From contig NC_019738.1 of assembly GCF_000317515.1 (NCBI RefSeq), positions 4,428,001 to 4,492,000 on the forward strand: 64,000 nt of DNA. The letters are read 5' to 3'. Of this stretch, positions 24,998 to 35,478 are shown piece after piece. Each line of letters opens with the position of its first letter. The stretch's first letter is position 1. Made by a program: the position numbers and the translations under genes. Source of the DNA: Allocoleopsis franciscana PCC 7113. Lineage in GTDB: Bacteria > Cyanobacteriota > Cyanobacteriia > Cyanobacteriales > Coleofasciculaceae. Below the pieces are notes generated by a model, which searched no databases, was not told the origin of the DNA, and saw only the letters and a program-made list of their open reading frames with translations.

Positions 24998-25606
24998 CTA
25001 GTTCAAATAGGTGTACTCCTGCTGAGCATTAGTGATCGCAATGCCATCCATCGCCGCTTCTACCGCCGCTAACTGTCGCCGTAGGGTTTCTTCCGATTTC
25101 TTGCGATCGGTAATGTCTTCGACAACATAGGAAAAGCGCGATCGCCCGTTTGCCACTTTGCCGATAAAACATACGGTTGCGGATAACCATCTCGAATGCG
25201 TTGCTGTATTATGTTGGTACTCAAAACGAACGGGAGTGCCTGTGCGTTCACTCTCTCGGTAGTTTTCGAGCCACTGCTGTATGTGAGCCGGGGAAACTCC
25301 TAACTGACTCGCCAGTTGATTTCGCGTGGCATCCGGAGTCGTCCCAAAAAATTGCGCGGTTGTTTGGTTGTCAGAAAGATGCAAAATATCATCATCGAGT
25401 AGTTCCACCACACCCATCATCAGAGGAGAACTATTGTAGAAGCTACGTAAAATTGCTTCTTGTTCCCGTAGTTCTTCCTCGGCTTGCTTATGAGCGGTAA
25501 TATCATGAGCCACCGCATAAATTAACTGTTGTTGGGCACATGGAGTCGCTTTCCATCGCAGCCATTTGTAAGAGCCATCTTTGCAGGGGTAACGATTTTC
25601 AATCAA
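24998..25606 (-). pseudogene. Multi-PAS sensor histidine kinase, middle fragment
   Basis: The 202-residue fragment begins inside a PAS domain ([16 protein letters not shown], the PAC strand). It contains one full PAS (about 45-165, [13 protein letters not shown] to [14 protein letters not shown]) and starts another ([21 protein letters not shown]). It ends at TAG; the codons after it continue smoothly (AHVRLFGYDNSTELLG), so the stop is a single nonsense mutation, for instance CAG to TAG. Its upstream junction with the N-terminal fragment is a frameshift near 25603. Confidence 0.82.
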
Positions 25607-26021
25607 TAGTGTCTACACCCGTTATCAGCGTCTGAGCTTCAATTAGGGTAGCTTGATAGTCTTCAGGATGGACAAAATCAAAGTATGGTTTGGCTAGGAG
25701 CTCTGATTGAGTAAAGCCTAGCGTTCTTTCCCAGGCAGGATTGAGATGTTTAAAATATCCATCAAATCCCGCCACACACAACATATCGAGGGAAAGGGTA
25801 AAAAAACGCTCTCCTATCGGTAACTCGGATTCGGATGGTGCTGTCTTCAGTTCTGAACTGTGATACCGCGTTGCTTCCCTCTGATGGCACTCACAGCCTC
25901 TTGGGTGTTTTAAAATAGGTGAGATTCCTGAAGCATCAACATGCTGCAACTGTCGTTCAACACTTCCAGTCGATGGTTCAGGGTTGGAATTAGAGGAAAA
26001 AAAGGGGATATTACCGATCAT
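25599..26021 (-). pseudogene. Multi-PAS sensor histidine kinase, N-terminal fragment
   Basis: The 140-residue fragment has a disordered polar start followed by a PAS domain (FFTLSLDMLCVAGFDGYFKH, LNPAWERTLGF, YFDFVHPEDY). It breaks at [12 protein letters not shown] with TGA. The sequence at the break is ACTATTGATTGAAAAT. Restoring two T residues would give TIDFENRYPC, a common PAC reading; equally, a 4-bp tandem duplication of ATTG would explain it. Together the three pieces describe one gene of about 2.6 kb coding for a soluble sensor kinase with four or five PAS domains. Confidence 0.8.
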
Positions 26022-26304
26022 TTCATTGAATTTTAGTGAAAAAATATCAGTGGAATCTGAGACAGTTACAGCTCTATAGCTAGAAAATATTAAGGATTGT
26101 CAAAAACTGGATTATTCTAACTGTTTGTCCTCTGGACTTGATTGATAATGCCGTTTCACTACTCCACTCCAAGAGAATGACTGTAATCACTATCTATATT
26201 TAGAGTTCCCTAAATTTACTAGACACAGTTACTTCTTGATCAAAATTTTCAAAGACACTGATGAAGTTTTGATAAAGAAATCATATTCCTTAATAGTTAT
26301 TAAA

Positions 26305-26889
26305 ATGGGTAAACATGGGGAATCCCAGCCAAATAAATCCAAATGGCGTCAGATTCTACTGCAAAAACGGCAATCATTAAGTGTAGAAGCATGGCAGGAA
26401 AAGAGCGATCGCCTCTGTTCTCACCTGCAATCCTCACCTTTATTTAGCTCAGCACGAACCATATTGGCTTATTTCAGCTTTCGTCAAGAACCCGATTTAA
26501 GTCCCCTATTTACAGACTCCAAACGCTGTTGGGGATTCCCTCGTATTGAACAAAAATCTCTCGTCTGGCATCGCTGGATGCCTGGAGACTACCTCTCGAA
26601 AGGAGATTATGGCATTTTTGAACCCTACCCTGATTCCCCAATCTTGACGCCCCATGAGGTCGATCTAATCTTAGTGCCGTCTGTGGCTTGTGATGCACGA
26701 GGATACCGTTTAGGGTATGGGGGGGGATTTTATGACCGATTGCTGAGTTCAGCCGATTGGGCCTCTAAACCTACTATCGGAATTGTGTTTGAATTTGCCT
26801 ATGTGTCGCACTTACCCGTTGACCCTTGGGACAAGCCGCTCCATAGTATCTGTACAGAAGATAGGTTTCAGGTAAGCGATACGCCATGA
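26305..26889 (+). CDS. 5-formyltetrahydrofolate cyclo-ligase
   Basis: ATG 26305 gives 194 residues, the family norm; codons upstream to 26236 are low-complexity and rejected. Motifs are KWRQILLQKRQSLS (substrate and ATP Lys/Arg near residue 12), ILAYFSFRQEPDLSPL, VDLILVPSVACDARGYRLGYGGGFYDRLL (the GxGGGxYD ATP loop, written here in two named parts) and IGIVFE. It makes 5,10-methenyl-THF from 5-formyl-THF using ATP. The stop overlaps the start of the ABC permease by four bases (ATGA), so the two are translationally coupled. Confidence 0.95.
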   Translation: MGKHGESQPNKSKWRQILLQKRQSLSVEAWQEKSDRLCSHLQSSPLFSSARTILAYFSFRQEPDLSPLFTDSKRCWGFPRIEQKSLVWHRWMPGDYLSKGDYGIFEPYPDSPILTPHEVDLILVPSVACDARGYRLGYGGGFYDRLLSSADWASKPTIGIVFEFAYVSHLPVDPWDKPLHSICTEDRFQVSDTP

Positions 26890-27725
26890 GTCGAAAGCGG
26901 CAAACTCAGATGTGGAGAAACGTTTGGAGATATCTGCTGTTAGGAGCGATCGCCTTTGGGATGCTCTTCCCACTGCTTTGGCTTGTCAGCACATCATTCA
27001 AGTCTCCAACCGAAGACATCTTTCAGTTTCCTCCCCAACTCATTCCCAGTCAGCCCACCTTTCAAAATTTCCTCACCGTCTGGCAAACCAATCCCTTTGG
27101 GCAATACTTGTGGAACAGTACAATTGTGGCTGTTCTCACCGTCAGCTTAAATCTCCTCTTCTGTTCCCTCGCCGCTTACCCACTGGCAAGACTGGATTTT
27201 CGAGGACGTGATGTGATTTTCACCCTGGTTGTCTCCACCATCATGATTCCCTTCCAGATCGTGATGATACCCCTCTACATCTTGACGGTGCAGCTAGGTT
27301 TAAGAAATACCTATCTAGGCATCATTTTCCCCAGCCTTGCCTCAGCCTTTGGCATTTTCCTACTGCGCCAAGCCTTTCAGGGTGTTCCGAAGGAACTGGA
27401 AGAAGCCGCTCGTATGGATGGCTGTTCGGAGCTAGGCTTGTGGTGGAATATTATGCTGCCTGCTGTCCGTCCAGCGCTAGTGACGTTGGCGATATTTGTG
27501 TTTATTGGCTCTTGGAGTGACTTCTTGTGGCCTTTAATTGTCCTCGATAGACCGGAGTATTACACCCTTCCCTTGGGTGTCGCCACCCTTGCAGGTACAT
27601 TCTCCCTGGATTGGCGTCTGATTGCGGCGGGTTCTGTTATTTCTATCGCCCCTGTCATTTTGTTCTTCCTGCTGATGCAGCGTTACATTGTCCCGACAGA
27701 TACCAGTAGTGGTGTTAAAGGCTAG
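26886..27725 (+). CDS. Carbohydrate ABC transporter permease (MalG type)
   Basis: The 279-residue inner-membrane protein has six TM helices: about 14-35, 78-100, 112-135, 145-165, 190-212 and 245-265. The EAA loop is ELEEAARMDGCSELGLWWNI followed by MLPAVRPALVTLAIFVFIGSW, as in MalG/UgpE sugar permeases (CUT1). It would pair with a MalF-type permease, a binding protein and an MsmX-like ATPase that are not in this window. The ATGA overlap with the folate gene is positional only. Substrate is unknown; glycerol-phosphate, glucosylglycerol or oligosaccharides are possible. Confidence 0.93.
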   Translation: MSRKRQTQMWRNVWRYLLLGAIAFGMLFPLLWLVSTSFKSPTEDIFQFPPQLIPSQPTFQNFLTVWQTNPFGQYLWNSTIVAVLTVSLNLLFCSLAAYPLARLDFRGRDVIFTLVVSTIMIPFQIVMIPLYILTVQLGLRNTYLGIIFPSLASAFGIFLLRQAFQGVPKELEEAARMDGCSELGLWWNIMLPAVRPALVTLAIFVFIGSWSDFLWPLIVLDRPEYYTLPLGVATLAGTFSLDWRLIAAGSVISIAPVILFFLLMQRYIVPTDTSSGVKG

Positions 27726-27994
27726 TGGGTTTGAGTGTTAACCATTGATTGTTTCCCTACTCCAAGAATATTCTGCCTAGTGCAGCATGGCAGAAATAAC
27801 TGACTAGCTAAAATCTCCCCAGCTCCCCAGCTCCCCCGCTCCCCTGCTTGCACAGAGGTAATCAGAAATTTTTGCCATCATGCACTAGATGCCATACCCC
27901 GCCAAAACGCCCCCTATCCTTCACTTAGAATCACAGACTACTGTCTTAATGCGTCAGTCCTAGCTATAACAGTAGTAGGGTGTATGTGAATAGC

Positions 27995-28165
27995 ATGAAA
28001 AATCAGGTGACTGTATAAGTCCTGAGCAATCCCTCTTTCATTACTCTCACCAGAGAATATTTTAAACGTCGAGCCTTGCGTCAAAGTTTCCGACTTTGGC
28101 GAGGAAACCTGTCTCAAAGCCAGCTCGTCATTTATTCTCTGTTCAGAGCAATAAAAGAGGGTTAA
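27995..28165 (+). pseudogene. Possible degraded small gene just upstream of the omega-RNA
   Basis: From ATG 27995 the frame reads seven codons, hits TAA at 28016-28018, then continues open for 48 codons to TAA 28163-28165. That stretch is rich in basic and aromatic residues (ITLTREYFKRRALRQSFRLW, then NLSQSQLVIYSLFRAIKEG). It looks more coding-like than random sequence but has no good start. It may be the remnant of a small host gene next to which the IsrB element inserted. The rest of the gap 27726-27994 holds a polypyrimidine/CCCC-AGCT tract and nothing else I recognise. Confidence 0.25.
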
Positions 28166-28380
28166 GTCAACTACTCACGGTTACTTCGTTGAACCGTGAG
28201 CTTGGAAAGGTCAGTTTTCAGTAAAAGTTGTCTACCGCATGAGTCTGATAATGGTACACACGTTTAGTTGTTTTCCTAGACTAAACCTCTGTAAAACCTC
28301 TGACTAGGTTGCTCTAAGAAAGGACATCTTTTATCAGATGGCGGTAAGGAACAAGTAACTTCTTGTAAGGATTATCTCCT
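28165..28380 (+). ncRNA. Candidate omega-RNA (HEARO-type) of the IsrB locus
   Basis: The 216 bases before the IsrB-like start are gene-free and rich in helices: CTCACGGTT (28174-28182) with AACCGTGAG (28192-28200), GTTTAGT (28262-28268) with ACTAAAC (28280-28286), CATCT with AGATG (about 28324-28339), and ACAAG (28351-28355) with CTTGT (28362-28366). It begins AGTCAACTACTCACGG and ends GGTAAGG...TAAGGATTATCTCC directly at the ATG, the layout of HEARO RNAs found upstream of IscB/IsrB genes. In that family the guide is the 5' end, which here would be the bases just before about 28165. The exact 5' boundary is inferred. Confidence 0.65.
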
Positions 28381-29484
28381 ATGCAACGAGTACCCGTAAT
28401 TTCACCTGATGGGCGTCCACTAATGCCTACCAAACCTTTAAGAGCTAGGCGATGGCTTAAAGAAGGAATTGCCAGAATCTATCTTAATGACCTGAACATT
28501 TTTGCTATTGTGCTCATCAATGAGCCGTCTGGATATGAAACTCAAAATGTGGTCATTGGCATCGACCCTGGCAAAATGTTTTCCGGCGTTGGCATTCAAA
28601 GTTCCAAGGCTACTCTGCTCAAACTTCATCTAATCCTTCCGTTCCCCAATGTCACTAAAAAGATGACAGCAAGACGGATACTTAGGAGGGTAAGAAGGGG
28701 TCGCAGAATCAACCGCAAACTGCCTTATGACCAGAGCTGTCATAGAGCTAAACGGTTTGACAACAGAGTCCAAAAGAAGCTGCCTCCCAGTATCAGAGCT
28801 AATCGTCAATTAGAGCTAAGAGTAGTCAAGGAAATAACGCGATTATTCCCTATTTCTAGCATCGTTTACGAATACATCAAAGCTCGTGGGAACAAGGGCT
28901 TTAGCCCTGCAATGGTGGGACAAAAAGTGATGTTGGAGTGGCTAGAAAAAATCGCACCAACAGCTACTCAATTTGGCTGGCAGACATCCAACATTAGGCA
29001 GTGGCTAAAACTTCCAAAAGATAAGGCTGACAAATCAAAAGCTGTGGAAGAAACGCACAGTAATGACGGTGTTGCACTAGCTGCTAGTCATTTCATTAAG
29101 TGGAAAGAATGGGAATCGAGTAATGCAAGAGGTGGTAACTGGAAGGGTAACGTTGTTGTTACATCAGCCCCCTTCAAGGTAATAGCCAAACCCAATCTTT
29201 ATAGGCGTCAGCTCCACTTCGAGAATCCCGATAGTCATAAGCCTAATCCCAACTAATACCGTAAGCGCAAGGGTGGAACAGCTACACCTTTTGGTTTCCG
29301 CTCTGGTGACTTTGTTCAAGCTGAGAAAGCCGGACAGATTTACAGAGGTTGGATTGGTGGTTATACCCAAACGGGTAAGTCCAAAAACATCTCAGTCTAC
29401 AACTATGAATGGAAAAGAATTGGACAATTCAGTCCTAGCAAGGTCAAATTACTTAAGCGCTCATGCAAATTATGTGTTACTTAG
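28381..29484 (+). pseudogene. isrB: IsrB-like RNA-guided RuvC nuclease (OMEGA), with one premature stop
   Basis: The first 291 codons have the PLMP start (VPVISPDGRPLMPTKPLRAR), RuvC-I (VIGIDPGKMFSGVGIQ, catalytic Asp near 59), and an Arg-rich bridge helix (TARRILRRVRRGRRINRK). RuvC-II is SIVYEYIKARG (Glu near 164) and RuvC-III HSNDGVALAAS (near 222). Only about 60 residues separate RuvC-II from RuvC-III, so the HNH domain of IscB is absent, as in IsrB nickases. A TAA at 29254-29256 interrupts the frame. It then continues in the same phase with GGTATPFGFRSGDFVQAEK and RIGQFSPSKVKLLKRS, the family's C-terminal domain, to TAG 29482-29484 (about 367 codons). The intact 291-residue part could still be made. 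Confidence 0.82.
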
Positions 29485-29496
29485 GGGAGATGTGTT

Positions 29497-29560
29497 GGAC
29501 GGCGTAGGGACTCTCGCCGTCCTGCTGTCCCTCCCCACCCTGCTGCGCCGAGGGTGGGGA
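29497..29560. repeat. Twin GC-rich hairpins after the IsrB gene
   Basis: GGACGGCG (29497-29504) pairs with CGCCGTCC (29515-29522); TCCCCACCCT (29532-29541) pairs with AGGGTGGGGA (29551-29560). GGGACTCTCGC occurs in the first loop and again after the second stem. They may form the right end of the IsrB element, as subterminal hairpins do in IS200/IS605-type elements, or a dispersed repeat. Confidence 0.5.
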
Positions 29561-29669
29561 CTCTCGCGAACACGTTGAAAAAATACGCAGCTTGGATGAA
29601 GACAGACCGACTTCACAATTGGTACACATAAAGCTTGTATCTTGCAATTTGTATCTTGCAAACACATCA

Positions 29670-30389
29670 ATGGGAGCAGCTTACTTGGTAAGCTTTAAAA
29701 GCATGGAAGTTTATAGACTCAATACAGTAAGTAAAGCAGAGCCAGTGAAGCAAGATAACTTACTAACGTGGTTTCGCTGGCTCAAGCGGTGGGTTCGTCA
29801 AATCTTTACTAAAGGACGCACCAAGCAAAAACCTTTAAAAGTCATTGAGCGAACTGAGTCTCATGATGAACTAACTTCCCTCGTGTTTGTAGAACGAGAT
29901 GCTCCTGGCGCAGTGGGAACCTGGTATATGTTCCGTCGGGATAATCCTCGTGTCAACTTGCTGATCACCCTGGATAACTTAGCAGCGATTCGATTAGCCT
30001 TGCGTCACCATCGACCCCAAGGCATGGAAATGTCCAATTTTGAGCGTTCTTTAGTGCATCAAGACCCAATCATTAGAACTCATCGCATTAGTATTCAGTG
30101 GATTGTCAAGCTGAGGAGTTCTCGTACTGTATTTAACTTAATTGGTACCTGGGACGCTGACCTTCAAGGAGATAGTTTCGACCCCAACTCTAAGGCAATT
30201 ACAATATTTAGATTGATTGGGCGAGAAGCTTTAAACTTGCCGCCCATTCCTGGGGTACAGTGGCGAGCCAGGATGGCTCATTTCCCTTGGACTGATAGTA
30301 TGGAAAGCTATGCAAGAGCGGTGTTAGGGGAATATCATAAATCCCACATCAAGAAAGTTCTCACCAATCCTATGCCAGTTAGTAAGTGA
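29670..30389 (+). CDS. Conserved-looking hypothetical protein
   Basis: ATG 29670 gives 239 residues; TTG 29592 or ATG 29703 are alternatives and no start has a good ribosome site. The N-terminal 60 residues are basic (WLKRWVRQIFTKGRTKQKP). The rest looks globular, with strand/helix alternation (VFVERDAPGAVGTWYMFRRD, VNLLITLDNLAAIRLALRHH, WIVKLRSSRTVFNLIGTWDA). I recognise no domain. There is no obvious TM or signal sequence. Neighbours give no clue: the IsrB element lies upstream and cynS is convergent downstream. Confidence 0.6.
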   Translation: MGAAYLVSFKSMEVYRLNTVSKAEPVKQDNLLTWFRWLKRWVRQIFTKGRTKQKPLKVIERTESHDELTSLVFVERDAPGAVGTWYMFRRDNPRVNLLITLDNLAAIRLALRHHRPQGMEMSNFERSLVHQDPIIRTHRISIQWIVKLRSSRTVFNLIGTWDADLQGDSFDPNSKAITIFRLIGREALNLPPIPGVQWRARMAHFPWTDSMESYARAVLGEYHKSHIKKVLTNPMPVSK

Positions 30390-30441
30390 ATAAAACGTAT
30401 TAGCCATTTCTCAGGACAAAAAATGAGCGTTTCGGTAAAGA

Positions 30442-30885
30442 CTACCACTTTTTGTAGGGTAAAAACTTGCCAGACATGATAACTTTTACGCGATCACCTT
30501 TGGGGTCTTCTTCTTTCTCAATATCCAAACTAAAATCAATCGCGCTCATAATCCCATCGCCGAACTTCTCATGAATTACGGCTTTCATCGGCATTCCATA
30601 AACCTGCATAATCTCATAAAATCGATAGATTAAAGGGTCAGTGGGGATAACTGGATCTAAAGACCCTTTTACCGGGAATGCTGTTAATTCGTCTGCGATA
30701 TCGGGTTCTAACCCTAATGCCGAAATAATTTTACTCGCCTCATCTTCCGAAGCACTAGCTTGACGATAGAACACAGCAGAAATCCATACCTCGTCCCGCC
30801 CAATCATGGTTTCCAAATCCGCAAAAGTTAATCCTTTTGCCTTTTTAGCCGCCAAAAGTTTTTGGGTGATTTCTAGAATTGTCAT
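30442..30885 (-). CDS. cynS: Cyanate hydratase (cyanase)
   Basis: This 147-residue protein matches CynS over its full length. An N-terminal helix-turn-helix-like domain (about 1-75, [20 protein letters not shown]) precedes the catalytic domain: [20 protein letters not shown] (with the active-site Arg and Glu), [17 protein letters not shown] (active-site Ser) and the C-terminal [14 protein letters not shown]. It decomposes cyanate with bicarbonate to ammonia and CO2. In cyanobacteria it is often nitrogen-regulated and next to the nitrate/cyanate transporter, but none is seen here. Confidence 0.97.
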   Translation of the reverse strand: MTILEITQKLLAAKKAKGLTFADLETMIGRDEVWISAVFYRQASASEDEASKIISALGLEPDIADELTAFPVKGSLDPVIPTDPLIYRFYEIMQVYGMPMKAVIHEKFGDGIMSAIDFSLDIEKEEDPKGDRVKVIMSGKFLPYKKW

Positions 30886-31004
30886 TCACTACTCCTCATG
30901 TTTACGGTCTTTGCAGACAGTACGGTAGCCCTATTCAACCTGCTGTACAGCCTCAAGAACTGTAGCATTCCATACATTTTTATAGCCCGACGGAGGAATC
31001 TAAA

Positions 31005-31037
31005 TAAAAAAGCAAAAGAAAGAAACCTCTCTTTTGC
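31005..31037 (-). terminator. Intrinsic terminator after ndhH
   Basis: On the minus strand GCAAAAGA (31037-31030) pairs with TCTTTTGC (31019-31012) and is followed by six T residues and TATTT. It lies 45 bp beyond the ndhH stop. Confidence 0.75.
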
Positions 31038-31081
31038 CGTTTCCTTGTTCTCACAAGGGGATATTTTGCTGATTACTTGCT

Positions 31082-32266
31082 TTATCGGTCTACCGAACCC
31101 ATGATGATGTCAATACTGCCCAAAATTGCCATGATATCGGCAACCTTCACACCCCGCAGGAGATGAGGCAAAATTTGCAGATTGACAAAATCAGCCGCAC
31201 GAATCTTAAAACGCCACGGGAAGACATTATCATCTCCAACGATGAAAACACCAAGTTCCCCTTTGCCGCTTTCAACACGGACGTAATGTTCGCCCTTGGG
31301 GATTTTAAAGGTAGGCGCGATTTTCTTGCCGACAAACTGATACTCAAAATCATTCCACTGGGATTTTTTCCCTTCTACCATGCGCTTGGCTTCCAGGTTT
31401 TCGTAAGGACCACCGGGAAGTCCTTTCAACGCTTGGCGAATAATCTTAACCGACTCACGCATCTCGCGAATCCGCACTAAATACCGGGCAAAGCAATCTC
31501 CAGCCGTTTCCCACTGTACATCCCAATCAAAATCGTCGTAGCACTCATAATGGTCAACTTTTCGCAAGTCCCACTTCACGCCCGAAGCCCGCAGCATGGG
31601 ACCCGATAGTCCCCAGTTAATCGCTTCTTCGCGGGTGATGGTGCCAACCCCTTCAACGCGACGACGGAAGATGGGGTTGTCGGTAATTAAGCGCTCATAC
31701 TCGTCTACTTTGGGCATAAAGTAGTCACAGAAATCATTGCACTTATCGACCCAGCCATAAGTTAAATCAGCGGCTACTCCACCGATGCGGAAGTAGTTGT
31801 TGTTAACCATGCGATAGCCTGAGACGGCTTCCCACAAATCGTAAATCATCTCCCGTTCCCGGAAGATGTAGAAGAAAGGCGTCTGGGCACCCACGTCAGC
31901 CATGAAAGGACCCAACCACAGCAGGTGATTGGCAATCCGGTTCAACTCCAGCATGATGACACGGATGTAGCTGGCGCGTTTGGGCACCGCAATATCCGCT
32001 AATTTTTCTGGGGCATTGACGGTAATCGCTTCATTGAACATCCCCTCTGCATAGTCCCACCGACTAACGTAGGGAACGTACATGATGGTAGTGCGGTTCT
32101 CCGCAATTTTCTCCATCCCCCGGTGCAAGTAACCGATTACTGGTTCGCAATCAACCACATCCTCGCCATCAAGGGTGACGATGAGTCGCAGCACCCCATG
32201 CATGGAAGGATGGTGGGGACCCATGTTGAGAACCATGGGTTCTGTTCTTGTTTCAATTTTTGCCAT
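31082..32266 (-). CDS. ndhH: NAD(P)H-quinone oxidoreductase subunit H (NDH-1)
   Basis: The 394-residue product is full-length NdhH (NuoD/49-kDa type): [16 protein letters not shown] at the start, [36 protein letters not shown], and a C-terminal [20 protein letters not shown] to the DIIMGSVDR end. It forms part of the quinone-reducing module of thylakoid NDH-1, which works in cyclic electron flow, respiration and CO2 uptake with ferredoxin as donor. It is a single gene here with its own terminator, as is usual in cyanobacteria. Confidence 0.98.
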   Translation of the reverse strand: MAKIETRTEPMVLNMGPHHPSMHGVLRLIVTLDGEDVVDCEPVIGYLHRGMEKIAENRTTIMYVPYVSRWDYAEGMFNEAITVNAPEKLADIAVPKRASYIRVIMLELNRIANHLLWLGPFMADVGAQTPFFYIFREREMIYDLWEAVSGYRMVNNNYFRIGGVAADLTYGWVDKCNDFCDYFMPKVDEYERLITDNPIFRRRVEGVGTITREEAINWGLSGPMLRASGVKWDLRKVDHYECYDDFDWDVQWETAGDCFARYLVRIREMRESVKIIRQALKGLPGGPYENLEAKRMVEGKKSQWNDFEYQFVGKKIAPTFKIPKGEHYVRVESGKGELGVFIVGDDNVFPWRFKIRAADFVNLQILPHLLRGVKVADIMAILGSIDIIMGSVDR

Positions 32267-32516
32267 ATAAACTAAGCAATTTCCCTTTGCAGCAGGTTGG
32301 ACAGTAGCAACAAGTGACAGTTAGCTTCTCAGGAGCCAAAGAGTTGTAAGTTGGAAGGTTGAAGCCGGAATGTTAAAACTTATAACCTTTTAACTTGTAA
32401 CATGCTAACCTGCAACCCTTTACGGACAACACACGCATTCGCTTATCCCTGATATTTGATAGCTTTATGGCGGTAGGTCTTGTACAAAATATTGATTTTT
32501 GTTGCTTATTTTAATT

Positions 32517-33404
32517 ATGACAGAGGCTCAGAGGGCGAACACAACGGCGTTTTCACATGTTTCGGTGCTGAGTCGGGAGTTGGTTGAAGGGTTGAATATT
32601 CGTCCGGGTGGGCATTACCTGGATGCCACAGTGGGTGGGGGTGGACACAGTCAGTTGATTTTAGAGGCAGCACCGGAGGTTCAACTCACTGCGATCGATC
32701 GCGATGCTGTCGCCCTCGCCGCCGCCCAAGTTAAGTTAGCAGCCTATGGTAATCGCATCCACTTCTGGCAGGGAAACTTTGCCGAATATGAACCCTATTC
32801 CCGCCAATTCGATGGAATTATCGCTGATTTAGGCGTTAGCTCCGCTCAATTCGATACACCAGAACGAGGCTTTAGTTTTCGTCATACGGCGGATTTAGAT
32901 ATGCGGATGGATCAACGCCAGTCTCTTACTGCTGCTGATGTGATCAACCAGTGGGATGCCCCGCAACTAGCAGATGCATTTTATAAATATGGGGAAGAAC
33001 GACTCTCGCGACAGATAGCACGACGAATTGTGGAAAAACGCCCTTTTCAAACCACCACTGAACTGGCGGATGCGATCGCCTATAGTGTCCCTCCCAAGTA
33101 CCGTCACGGTAGAATTCATCCCGCGACTCGTGTATTTCAAGCCCTACGCATTGTCGTGAATCAAGAACTCGCCTCTCTCGAAACCTTCCTCAGCCGTGCG
33201 CCCCATTGGCTAAAACCAGAAGGCAGAATTGGCATCATCAGTTTTCATAGTTTGGAAGATCGGATTGTCAAGCATACGCTGCGAGATTCACCTCTATTGC
33301 GGATACTAACCAAAAAGCCAATAACGGCACAAGAAAAGGAACTGGCGGACAACCCCCGATCGCGTTCTGCTAAGCTCAGACTAGCAGAAAGACTTTCTCA
33401 ATAA
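32517..33404 (+). CDS. rsmH: 16S rRNA (cytosine-1402-N4) methyltransferase
   Basis: ATG 32517 gives 295 residues; upstream codons from 32499 are not family-like. RsmH features are [20 protein letters not shown], the SAM motif [48 protein letters not shown] (two joined motifs), DMRMD and the C-terminal [19 protein letters not shown]. It methylates C1402 of 16S rRNA in the decoding centre. It is not linked here to the mra cell-wall cluster, as is usual for cyanobacteria. Confidence 0.97.
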   Translation: MTEAQRANTTAFSHVSVLSRELVEGLNIRPGGHYLDATVGGGGHSQLILEAAPEVQLTAIDRDAVALAAAQVKLAAYGNRIHFWQGNFAEYEPYSRQFDGIIADLGVSSAQFDTPERGFSFRHTADLDMRMDQRQSLTAADVINQWDAPQLADAFYKYGEERLSRQIARRIVEKRPFQTTTELADAIAYSVPPKYRHGRIHPATRVFQALRIVVNQELASLETFLSRAPHWLKPEGRIGIISFHSLEDRIVKHTLRDSPLLRILTKKPITAQEKELADNPRSRSAKLRLAERLSQ

Positions 33405-33430
33405 ACATTTTTTCGTTTTAGTGGTAAGTG

Positions 33431-33652
33431 ATGACTTGGTGGCAAGATGAAATTCAACAGCTCAGAGAGGAAAATGAGCAGCTTAAACAACAGCTAGCTA
33501 ATCAGCAAAGCTGTTGTCAGTTAATTGCTCAATATCTGAGAGAAAAGAAACGGACAGAGGAAGCGACTACCAATAATCCACCTAGCGATTATGTGCAAAT
33601 CCTTGAATTCAAGGCATGGGTTGAAGAAAAAGCCATGAGCAGGAATAAATAA
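33431..33652 (+). CDS. Small coiled-coil hypothetical protein
   Basis: The 73-residue protein (ATG 33431) starts MTWWQDEIQQLREENEQLKQ, a clear heptad coiled coil, then has a Cys pair, a polar middle and a short acidic/basic tail. It follows rsmH by 26 bp on the same strand and may share its transcript. No family is recognised. Confidence 0.45.
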   Translation: MTWWQDEIQQLREENEQLKQQLANQQSCCQLIAQYLREKKRTEEATTNNPPSDYVQILEFKAWVEEKAMSRNK

Positions 33653-33926
33653 TATCTTTTCAGGCACTACAAACCTCTGTTAATCAGACGAACGTAGTTC
33701 AATATCACTTGTGGCTTTGGTAATCGAGAATTGGACATTGGCAAAAACGCCATTTCCTCTTATCCATAAAAGTTCATAAAAATTTACGTTTATTTGCATC
33801 GCTGTACTTAAGAAAGTACAAATCAACATATATAAAAAAACGTTAACAAAATCTCTTTCTTCACACTTTATTCACAAACCCTCAATACGTTGATTGGTAA
33901 GACTTATCGCTCAATTTTTTAGAATT

Positions 33927-34124
33927 ATGTTATTTCATCTTTTTTGTGAATTTCCGGATGGATCATCCAAATATTTACACCTTCGGACCTCCACGAAAAA
34001 AGAAGCCCTCCGGCAAGCTATCCGAGATTATTGTGCTTGTGTCGTCCTTGTGATTGTTAGCAGCCTCGATTCCGATTGTCAGTTGTTAGGACTCGATTAT
34101 GAATCGGCGGTTGGTAAAAATTGA
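33927..34124 (+). CDS. Small hypothetical protein
   Basis: From ATG 33927 the frame encodes 65 residues: FHLFCEFPDGSSKYLHLRTS, then a Lys/Arg helix (TKKEALRQAIRDYC) and a hydrophobic stretch ending YESAVGKN. An upstream TTG would add 11 residues. The KEAL...I pattern looks like a small DNA- or RNA-binding fold, but there is no ribosome site and I cannot be sure it is expressed. The 270 bp upstream is AT-rich with no gene. Confidence 0.35.
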   Translation: MLFHLFCEFPDGSSKYLHLRTSTKKEALRQAIRDYCACVVLVIVSSLDSDCQLLGLDYESAVGKN

Positions 34125-34219
34125 CACAGCATTCCCTGCACGAGCTGCTGTCAGGTTGACAAACAACCAGAGATTTGCTATATACCCTTGGTTCGCATTC
34201 CGTTCTGTAAGTCCTGCGC

Positions 34220-35362
<1,143 letters not shown>

Positions 35363-35478
35363 TTAAGGTGTTTATGGATAGTCAACGGTCAGAAGAACTA
35401 GAATCCCAAGGTTCTCACCTTGACCCTTCTAACCTTAAGCCTTCTCACTTTAAACCTTCAACCTTCAACCGACAACCG

